A stretch of 64,000 nucleotides of DNA. It comes from Eubacterium sp. GTDB taxonomy: Bacteria; Bacillota; Clostridia; Lachnospirales; Lachnospiraceae. Of the stretch, positions 58,144 through 64,000 are shown in pieces; positions within the stretch are counted from its first letter, which is position 1, and each line of letters starts with the position of its first letter. The stretch covers positions 1 to 64,000 of the forward strand of contig JAFXZW010000118.1 of assembly GCA_017541035.1 (NCBI GenBank). Direction: 5' to 3'. Below the pieces are notes generated by a model. It ran no database searches and was not told where the DNA came from. It was given only the letters and a program-made list of their open reading frames with translations. A program made the position numbers and the translations under genes.

Positions 58144-60564
58144 TCATTCCTCGGTGATCATCTCCACCGGGTTGAGACGCCTTACCTTCAGTCCGAACAG
58201 ACCTGAGGTGATAAGAGCCACTACGATGATGCTTATTGACGTGATCAGGATAGCGACAAGTGAAATGTCGAAATCCATCTTTTTGATCCCAAACATGGTG
58301 AAGATAGCCCTGCAGCCCCAGGTTCCGGCCGGCTGCGCAAGAAGGATTCCGATCAGAACACCGCATACGATGGCCGGGATATTTGAAAGCATCACCTGGG
58401 TGATCAGGCCTCCGGAGGTCATTCCCATGGCCTTGCTGATCCCCATGCCTCTCCATTCGCGGACAATTTTCGCGCGGATCACAAGAGATTCCACGAAAAC
58501 CACAATCAGCAGTGTGATCACGGTGAAGATAAGACAGATGGAACTCATGGCGCCCATCAGACTCTCCATCGATTCATCCACCAGCTTTTCGATATCCGTA
58601 TACACATGATTTCCACCTTTTCCTGCTGTAGCAGCTTCAATCCTCTCCTTCAGGGTATCAAAGGCCAGCTCCTTATCCGCATAAATCTCGTAGGTATATT
58701 TGGGTTTCGCCGAAAGCAGCTTTCGTCCGCCTTCTTCCGTGAGGATCATGGTCCTTCCCATTTGCTGCATCATCTGGTTAAGACCTGTCAGAAGATACTC
58801 CTCTTCCACATCACCAAACTGAAGCTTAATGACATCCCCGACCTTCGCTCCCAGATCATCCGCTGCTGCTGCAGTCATCATAACCTCATTGGCCTGACGC
58901 GGCAGACGGCCTTCCAGGATAACGACTCCGTTCAAATACTTCTCCGGCTCCCGGACCGCTCTTGTGAAAATGGCCTGTGACTCGTCCCCGAAGAATACGG
59001 TAGGCTCCAAAGTAAACATGGTCTCAACATGTGTTACGCCTTCTACCTTCTCCAGATCCTCCGAAAGGCCTTCCTCAGCATACAGCTGCATCTTGGAATT
59101 TGCTGTTCCGGTGAGTATGATCAGTGCATCCGGATCCGTACCGAAATTCTCCAGAAGACCAAAGCCGCACAGCATGGCTATGGTGAGGATTGTCATGATC
59201 AGCACCATGGCGATGTTCCGTCCTGCATTTCCGAAGGTTTCCTTCAGCGACAGGGTAAGGGGCACAGGAAGCGAAGTCTTTTCAAAGGAGAAACGGTTTT
59301 TCTTATAGTTGTGGGTTCCGAGCCCTCCGCGAAGCGCCTCCAGGACCGTGATCTTCTTATAGGTCCTGCTGATGCGGACAGAGAGGAGTCCCACGAGCAG
59401 CAGAATTCCTGCAACTGTGCAGACCGCAACGAGGACATTTACAGGCTGCTTCCAGGTAAGTCCCAGTGTACTGCTGACGATATTGCCGAATCCCCCGAAG
59501 CTAAGGATACCGGCCAGAACACCGACGATGCTGCCCAGTCCGGCTACAAGAAGCACCTCCACAGCGATCGCACGCCTGAGTTCCTTCACCGTGTAACCTG
59601 ATGCCTCAAGGATACCGGTATTCTTCATATTTCTCCGGATGAAATTCTTCATGCTGAAGGAAATGATCAGGAATGCGACGATCAGGATGATCACGGCAAA
59701 GAGAAGAAGCACCGCCATCACAACCATGGGAAGGATCTGCCCTCCGCTCTTCATATGCTTCCAGTTGAGGATCATGTAATTAGTCACATTCAGCTCAGGA
59801 TGCTCCTTAGCGATGGAGGCGGTTTTCTCCTTGTAACTGTTCCCGATCTCCTTCTCCAGATCTTTTGTGTCGAACTCTTCTGTCAGAATGCCGTCCTTCG
59901 CCTTTCCCGTATACATCAGGAATCTTCCGGCGGTACCCTCTTCTTCACTTATGATCTGATCCAGTCTTTTCTCCGAGATGAAGATATGGAAGATACTGAT
60001 GTTCAATGCGGATGCCATGTAGGGATCCTCACAGTAGCCGGCAACCCGGAAGGTATAGGCTTTGTCATCAAATTTCATTTCAAAAGTGTCGCCGATGGGG
60101 AATCTGTCGCGGATGTAATAAGGCATGATCACATCGTCTTCCTTTAATCCTTCTTTCGGAATATCCTTTCCGGCATCATCACGAATCTTAAGATCCATAT
60201 ACTTTCGTTCATCCTCAAAGGCTTCACCGAAGAACTGATATTCCTCATAATCATCATTCTTTGTATTCCGGTACTTCGTCGTCACATTCAGAATCTCCGA
60301 GACTTCATGATCCCGGAGATTCGGATTCCCGGCAAAGGCTGCATCTCCTGCTTCACGAAGCTGTTCCTTGTCGGAAATGAACAGCAGGACATCCGCACCG
60401 TTTACTTCCGTGAAACAGCCATCCATAACCTTGCCCATCCCAAATATTGCGGATACGCAGTCGAAGACCAGGAGAGCTGCGATCAGTGTCAGGATGAAGA
60501 AGGTTATCATGTCTCCTTTCTGACGTTTCATATTATTCTTCGCAATGAAAAACAGTTTATACAT
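58144..60564 (-). CDS. FtsX-family ABC exporter permease (large)
   Basis: An 806-residue membrane protein. An N-terminal helix (about 17-38) precedes an extracytoplasmic domain of about 230 residues. A three-helix FtsX block lies near 275-395, another helix near 445-470 starts a second extracytoplasmic domain, and a final three-helix block spans about 675-795 (VFVESLVIRAKIVREWRGMGISKAMGMTSGGL). This is the MacB/BceB-like exporter design used for peptides, antibiotics or lipids. The ATPase gene lies 58 nt upstream and a two-component system follows after a terminator. Confidence 0.9.
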   Translation of the reverse strand: MYKLFFIAKNNMKRQKGDMITFFILTLIAALLVFDCVSAIFGMGKVMDGCFTEVNGADVLLFISDKEQLREAGDAAFAGNPNLRDHEVSEILNVTTKYRNTKNDDYEEYQFFGEAFEDERKYMDLKIRDDAGKDIPKEGLKEDDVIMPYYIRDRFPIGDTFEMKFDDKAYTFRVAGYCEDPYMASALNISIFHIFISEKRLDQIISEEEGTAGRFLMYTGKAKDGILTEEFDTKDLEKEIGNSYKEKTASIAKEHPELNVTNYMILNWKHMKSGGQILPMVVMAVLLLFAVIILIVAFLIISFSMKNFIRRNMKNTGILEASGYTVKELRRAIAVEVLLVAGLGSIVGVLAGILSFGGFGNIVSSTLGLTWKQPVNVLVAVCTVAGILLLVGLLSVRISRTYKKITVLEALRGGLGTHNYKKNRFSFEKTSLPVPLTLSLKETFGNAGRNIAMVLIMTILTIAMLCGFGLLENFGTDPDALIILTGTANSKMQLYAEEGLSEDLEKVEGVTHVETMFTLEPTVFFGDESQAIFTRAVREPEKYLNGVVILEGRLPRQANEVMMTAAAADDLGAKVGDVIKLQFGDVEEEYLLTGLNQMMQQMGRTMILTEEGGRKLLSAKPKYTYEIYADKELAFDTLKERIEAATAGKGGNHVYTDIEKLVDESMESLMGAMSSICLIFTVITLLIVVFVESLVIRAKIVREWRGMGISKAMGMTSGGLITQVMLSNIPAIVCGVLIGILLAQPAGTWGCRAIFTMFGIKKMDFDISLVAILITSISIIVVALITSGLFGLKVRRLNPVEMITEE

Positions 60565-60622
60565 TTGCTTATCCTCTATTCTCTATACTGTCATTCCGAC
60601 AATTCTTAGCGTCCGGATATCA

Positions 60623-61459
60623 TTACCATCCCATCTCCGCAAGGAAATCTTTTAATCTCCTGTGCCTCTCAACCGCCTTCTCTTTATCCGGATTCGCCTC
60701 ATCCTTATAGTCTCCACGGAACGGTCCCAGGTCCACCTCGTCCGTGATCACCCCGTCCGCCAGATAGATGACACGGTTGGCTCTTTCCGCCGCTCTTACG
60801 GTATGAGTTACCATCACGATGCTCTGCCCTTCCCGATTCAGATCAGACAGAATGTCCAGAACATTTGTGGTATTCTGTGAATTCAGTGCTCCGGTGGGTT
60901 CGTCTGCGAAGAGTACCTCGGGGCTGTTGATCACCCCGCGGACTACTGCGACTCTCTGCTGTTGTCCGCCGGAAAGCTGCGTAGGGAACTTATTCCAGTC
61001 CTGTTCTCCGATCTCAACTCTCATAAGAAGCTCCTTAGCCTTTTGCGCCAGGGCTTTCCTGTCCTTGGACTTCAGCAATCCGCTCGCCATAACATTGTCC
61101 AGAGCGCTCATGGAATCATTCAGGTAGTTTTGCTGGAAGACAAAGCCACAATGGTTTCTGCGGAACAGGGCCAGCTGATCATTGCTGTACTTTGAGATCT
61201 CGATTCCACCGTTCTTACTCTTCAGCTTCTCTTCCGGATCCGCGGCATGATAGGTGATGGTTCCGAGGCTCGGCCTGTCCATTCCCGAAAGCGCATAAAG
61301 AAGCGTACTCTTTCCGGAACCGGAGTTTCCCATGATAACCGTGAAATCCCCCTTGTAAATGGAGAGGTTCAGGTTCTTCAGTACGTGCTGCTGTACCGAT
61401 TCATTTGAAAAGGTCTTGGACAGATCCTTTGCCGTTAAGATAGCTTCCTTTGCACTCAT
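60623..61459 (-). CDS. ABC exporter ATP-binding protein (LolD/MacB type)
   Basis: A 278-residue ATPase with Walker A GNSGSGKST, signature LSGGQQQR, Walker B VLFADEPTGALNSQ and switch VTHTVRAAERA. The family powers FtsX-type permeases. A tail of about 45 residues after the ATPase domain (DLGPFRGDYKDEANPDKEKAVERH) is charged and helical. It starts the exporter operon. The leader upstream contains a U-tract hairpin at 61493-61548. Confidence 0.92.
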   Translation of the reverse strand: MSAKEAILTAKDLSKTFSNESVQQHVLKNLNLSIYKGDFTVIMGNSGSGKSTLLYALSGMDRPSLGTITYHAADPEEKLKSKNGGIEISKYSNDQLALFRRNHCGFVFQQNYLNDSMSALDNVMASGLLKSKDRKALAQKAKELLMRVEIGEQDWNKFPTQLSGGQQQRVAVVRGVINSPEVLFADEPTGALNSQNTTNVLDILSDLNREGQSIVMVTHTVRAAERANRVIYLADGVITDEVDLGPFRGDYKDEANPDKEKAVERHRRLKDFLAEMGW

Positions 61460-61492
61460 TTTCTTATCTCCTTATCTTCTTACGATGATACG

Positions 61493-61548
61493 AAAAAACT
61501 TCCGTATCCGGTTTCTGATCTTACTTTACATCAACCGAATGCGGAAGT
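61493..61548 (-). terminator. Hairpin with U-tract upstream of the exporter operon
   Basis: On the minus strand, ACTTCCG (61548-61542) extended by an inner ACCG/CGGT pairing meets CGGAAGT (61504-61498), followed by TTTTTT. It stops transcripts from the aldo/keto reductase unit, or attenuates the exporter if the exporter promoter lies further upstream. Confidence 0.75.
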
Positions 61549-61602
61549 CTTTATCTGTCCCCTGTGTAATTCTTAATTGTTTCTTAATTATGATATCATA
61601 TC

Positions 61603-61849
61603 TTACTGCAGATCATCGATCCAGGATCTGATCTCATCCTCCGACGCACCGGCTCCGAAGCGCTTCCGTAGCAGCGGATGCGGTCTGATCCTTTTCCTTA
61701 CCGCTGTTATTCTCGGTTTTCTTCGATTGTGTGCTCTCCGTCTGAACGGTCACTGCCGCGCCTGTCGTTGCCTGTCCTTCGTTTTTCCCACAGGCAGTCA
61801 GTCCAAAAACAAGCAGGATAAACGCCAGTATCGATATCCTTCTCTTCAT
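61603..61849 (-). pseudogene. Decayed lipoprotein, possibly flavodoxin-type remnant
   Basis: ATG at 61849 opens a lipoprotein signal peptide with lipobox GLTAC (Cys near residue 20), a Ser/Thr/Lys linker, then ends abruptly at a TGA at 61634. In the +1 frame the coding sense resumes with RFGAGASEDEIRSWIDDLQ and stops at 61603. A WI-x-x-L ending after an Asp/Glu helix is how flavodoxin-type lipoproteins end, but the whole flavodoxin core is missing. I read it as an internally deleted, frame-shifted gene. It could instead be a true 70-residue lipoprotein. Confidence 0.5.
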
Positions 61850-61953
61850 TCCATACCTCGCCAAAGAGCACATCGTCATTTAAATGTGCAAACATCGGTG
61901 CAAAACTCACCCAGTTGATTTCTTCCTGCTGTCTGTACGATTTTCTCTGCCAT
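61840..61953 (-). pseudogene. Truncated, frame-shifted carboxymuconolactone decarboxylase-family gene
   Basis: ATG at 61953, directly after the aldo/keto reductase stop, starts MAEKIVQTAGRNQLGEF. Removing one T from the TTTT run (61902-61905 on the plus strand) joins it to APMFAHLNDDVLFGEVW, the start of a CMD/alkylhydroperoxidase-like protein. Homology then ends where the next gene begins, so the rest of the gene is deleted. AGGAGAGGAA serves as ribosome binding site. Confidence 0.7.
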
Positions 61954-63000
61954 TTATTCCTCTCCTCCTATGACTCCGGTTGTCCATACGTGCTTCTTGG
62001 ATGCGTCAGCTCTCTTATTCTGTGCCATAACCCCTGCAAGCGGATGCGGGACATATGGCTCTTCAAGGTATTTCAGTTCTTCATCCGTGAGCATAAGATC
62101 CACCGCTTTGGCAGCACCTTCGATATGGTGAAGCCTGGTCGCTCCAACCACAGGAGATGTCACCTTCGTAAGGAGCCACGCCAGGGATACCTCCGTCATG
62201 GTCACTCCGTGCTTTTCCGCAAGCTCTGCCACCCGGTCGATGATCACACTGTCCTGCTCTTTTGTCGCATCATATTTAAACTTTGCGTAAGTATCCTCGG
62301 CTGCTCTCCTGGTATCCGCCTCACCGGGCTTTCTGGAGAGTCTCCCGCTTGCCAGTGCACTGTAGGGCGTGAGGGCGATATTTTCTTCTTCACAGTACGG
62401 CACCATCTCCCGCTCTTCTTCTCTGAAGATCAGATTGTAATGCCCCTGGATCGAGACAAACCCTGCAAAGCCTTCCTTTTCCGCCAGTGCATTTGCCTTT
62501 GCGATCTGCCATGCGAAGCAGTTGGAAATGCCGATGTATCTTGCCTTACCAGCTTTCACAATGTGGTTTAATCCGTCCATGATATCGTAGATCTCCGTAT
62601 TCCAGTCCCACATATGATAGATATAGAGATCCACATAGTCCATGCCGAGGTTTTGAAGGCTTGTGTTGATCATGTTCTCGATATGCTGCTGTCCGGTAAT
62701 CCCTCTTTCAATCTCCTCCGGTGTCCTCGGAAGGAATTTTGTTGCAACCACAACATCCTCTCTCTTTGCAAAGTCCCGGAGTGCTCTGCCCACATACTGC
62801 TCACTGGTTCCGCTTTGATAAGCGATGGCGGTATCATAGAAATTCACTCCCAGGTCAAGTCCTCTTTTTATGATCTCCCTGGTATGATCCTCATCGATGG
62901 TCCAGCTGTGCTGTCCTTTTTCCGCATCCCCAAATCCCATGCAGCCCATGCAGATTCGTGATACATTAAGATCTGTATTTCCAAGCTTCGTATATTTCAT
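61954..63000 (-). CDS. Aldo/keto reductase
   Basis: About 348 residues. It begins MKYTKLGNTDLNVSRICMGCMGFG and has FYDTAIAYQSGTSEQYVGRAL (catalytic Asp and Tyr) near 55, VVATKF (catalytic Lys) near 82, VDLYIYHMWD (His) near 123 and IGISNCFAWQ near 160. The C-terminal NADP-binding part reads VVGATRLHHIEGAAKAVDLMLTDEEL. The start at 63000 is set by GGAGG and by the promoter at 63044-63072. A longer in-frame extension would cross the promoter. The substrate is unknown. The gene is followed by remnants of a CMD and perhaps a flavodoxin gene. Confidence 0.92.
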   Translation of the reverse strand: MKYTKLGNTDLNVSRICMGCMGFGDAEKGQHSWTIDEDHTREIIKRGLDLGVNFYDTAIAYQSGTSEQYVGRALRDFAKREDVVVATKFLPRTPEEIERGITGQQHIENMINTSLQNLGMDYVDLYIYHMWDWNTEIYDIMDGLNHIVKAGKARYIGISNCFAWQIAKANALAEKEGFAGFVSIQGHYNLIFREEEREMVPYCEEENIALTPYSALASGRLSRKPGEADTRRAAEDTYAKFKYDATKEQDSVIIDRVAELAEKHGVTMTEVSLAWLLTKVTSPVVGATRLHHIEGAAKAVDLMLTDEELKYLEEPYVPHPLAGVMAQNKRADASKKHVWTTGVIGGEE

Positions 63001-63024
63001 TGTCTGCCTCCTGCTCTCCCGTTC

Positions 63025-63072
63025 TGACATCGTGTCAATTTGAATTATAGTGCATTTCTGACACTGTGTCAA
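63025..63072 (-). promoter_or_regulatory. Consensus promoter with two identical-type operators
   Basis: On the minus strand, TTGACA (63072-63067), 17 nt, TATAAT (63049-63044): a perfect consensus. Two dyads of the form TGACA-N3-TGTCA lie at 63059-63071, across the -35, and at 63025-63037, on the expected start site. This is a strong, tightly repressed promoter. The regulator gene is not identified. Confidence 0.88.
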
Positions 63073-63087
63073 TATAGTTTTTAAAAA

Positions 63088-63124
63088 AATCCCCTTCCAC
63101 TTTTCGATATCGTGGACGGGGATT
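63088..63124 (-). terminator. Terminator of the GNAT gene
   Basis: On the minus strand, AATCCCC and CCAC (63124-63112) pair with GTGG and GGGGATT (63100-63088), followed by seven T. It isolates the aldo/keto reductase promoter from the gene upstream. Confidence 0.85.
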
Positions 63125-63243
63125 TCTATCGTTGAATCGGCGCTATCATTTGTAATTTCATTGGCTATCAGATTAAGACATCGTTCCACTAACCTTAGTT
63201 CTATGTTTGTCATAATTCTCTCTGCCAACTTGTTATGTGTTCT

Positions 63244-63690
63244 TTATTTCTCCATTCCCAGCCACTGTATAAAGGCCGTCTTGTCGCTGCTGTTGTATCC
63301 GGCTTTCTCATAAAACCGAAGAGTTTCCGGCTTTTTTGAACCAGTCAGGAGCATCATCTTATAGCAGTTTTCTTTTTCAGCTATCTGCCTGGCATACTCC
63401 AGACACTCACCAGCATACCCCTTTCCCCGATAATCCTCACATGTCACCACATTCTCAATAAAAGCATACGGCCGGATATTTCTTGTCAGATTCGGGATGA
63501 TCACGCAAACACACGAAGATATGATCCTGCCATCCACATCATTGACAATCAAATGATGATTCGGATCCTGTATGATCTGCATCCAAGTATCTCTCAAATG
63601 CGTATCTTTTTCGGGGATGCATTCCTCATGCAGAAACAGATACAGTTCAAGTATTGCATCCAGATCGCTTTGCTCAGCTTCTCTAACCAT
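63244..63690 (-). CDS. GNAT-family N-acetyltransferase
   Basis: A 148-residue single-domain acetyltransferase. The acetyl-CoA-binding region reads AFIENVVTCEDYRGKGYAGECLEYARQIAEKE near residues 80-112, with the RGKGYAG loop intact. MMLLTGSKKPETLRFYEKAGY near 116 completes the fold. The acceptor (amino acid, peptide or drug) cannot be told. A single gene with its own terminator. Confidence 0.9.
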   Translation of the reverse strand: MVREAEQSDLDAILELYLFLHEECIPEKDTHLRDTWMQIIQDPNHHLIVNDVDGRIISSCVCVIIPNLTRNIRPYAFIENVVTCEDYRGKGYAGECLEYARQIAEKENCYKMMLLTGSKKPETLRFYEKAGYNSSDKTAFIQWLGMEK

Positions 63691-63896
63691 TCTTTTTCTC
63701 CAATCTCATAACATCATAGCAGAGGTGTTTTTCTATCGCCCATATTGTGACTCTCCCCCCTTAAAAACCGCTTGCACTGGCTTTTCGCTCATGCACGTCC
63801 CATTTACCTTTTTCTGTCAAAACATTACCGCAGTCACTACCTTACATTTTATTCATATGCTATGATACGCTCAAATATGACGAAAGGACAAAACCG

Positions 63897-64000
63897 ATGA
63901 AAATGAAATCCCGTCTGCTTCTTACAGCTATGTTTATACTCATCAGCTTTTTTGCGAATGGTTGTAAATATGTCTCCAGTTTCAGCGCAACCGTATGCAT
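63897..64000 (+). CDS. Start of a lipoprotein gene (cut by window end)
   Basis: ATG at 63897 with GAAAGGAC upstream opens a frame that runs off the window. It encodes a signal peptide, MKMKSRLLLTAMFILISFFA, then NGC, a plausible lipobox with Cys near residue 23. Nothing more can be said. Confidence 0.7.
   Translation, partial: MKMKSRLLLTAMFILISFFANGCKYVSSFSATVC

Noticed and set aside
63001..63228. N-terminal extension of the aldo/keto reductase
   Set aside because: It crosses a terminator and the consensus promoter, and GGAGG marks the start at 63000. The extension matches no known reductase N-terminus.

Overview
The window reads as chromosome of a gut-type Lachnospiraceae (class Clostridia). 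The reasons are strong AGGAGG-type ribosome binding sites, mid-range GC, many two-component systems and binding-protein lipoproteins, a DUF4317-type protein, WYL and AraC regulators, choline-binding-like cell-wall repeats, and an AgrC/AgrA-like signalling pair. I cannot name the genus. There is no phage, plasmid, CRISPR array, rRNA or tRNA that I can see. Most genes are single units or short operons separated by clear hairpins.

Layout. 1-2200: three minus-strand genes of unknown role, separated by unusually hairpin-rich spacers. 2300-4560: a LytTR regulator and GHKL kinase pair. 4532-14092: a nine-gene minus-strand operon that looks built for sulfur amino acids. It holds a lipoprotein that fuses a polar-amino-acid binding protein to a MetQ-type binding protein, a MetNI-type importer, a polar-amino-acid importer, two glutamate-cysteine-ligase-family enzymes and an EgtC/YafJ-type class II amidotransferase. 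It starts from a near-consensus promoter and has a leader of about 390 nt. That leader encodes a 37-residue peptide with five Met and three Cys codons within nine codons, followed by an intrinsic terminator and a competing antiterminator, which is the layout of a ribosome-mediated attenuator. A second small ORF sits just before the first structural gene, and a YbaK-type Cys-tRNA deacylase gene lies directly upstream. 14.8-31.3 kb: a secreted nuclease-like lipoprotein, DUF4317, a stand-alone condensation-type acyltransferase, an unusual ABC-class ATPase, a sugar-binding lipoprotein paired with a hybrid kinase, a cell-wall-binding protein, an amino-acid ABC importer made of two fused proteins, a diguanylate cyclase and a GH26 enzyme. 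31.5-41 kb: argD, a WYL regulator, acyltransferase 3, an MBL hydrolase carrying a tandem repeat, an exported acidic protein with its two-component system, and a lipoprotein.

41.2-48.6 kb is a hexuronate operon next to a divergent AraC regulator: PfkB kinase, 6-phosphogluconate dehydrogenase, mannonate oxidoreductase (SDR), LarA-family racemase/epimerase and glucuronate isomerase. It lacks the usual mannonate dehydratase and KDPG aldolase. Read together, the genes suggest glucuronate to fructuronate to mannonate to gluconate to 6-phosphogluconate to ribulose 5-phosphate. Short tandem repeats fill two of its gaps.

48.9-55 kb is an accessory-looking block: a substrate-binding/VWA protein, an XpaC-like protein, a PH-like protein, a fragment of purine nucleoside phosphorylase, a 505-residue protein with PARP-like ADP-ribosyltransferase motifs, and a GNAT-like protein. 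55.2-61.5 kb holds a nitroreductase and a two-component system next to a FtsX-type ABC exporter. 61.6-64 kb holds an aldo/keto reductase behind a double-operator consensus promoter, followed by two decayed genes (a CMD-family gene and what may be a flavodoxin lipoprotein), then a GNAT gene and the start of a further lipoprotein.
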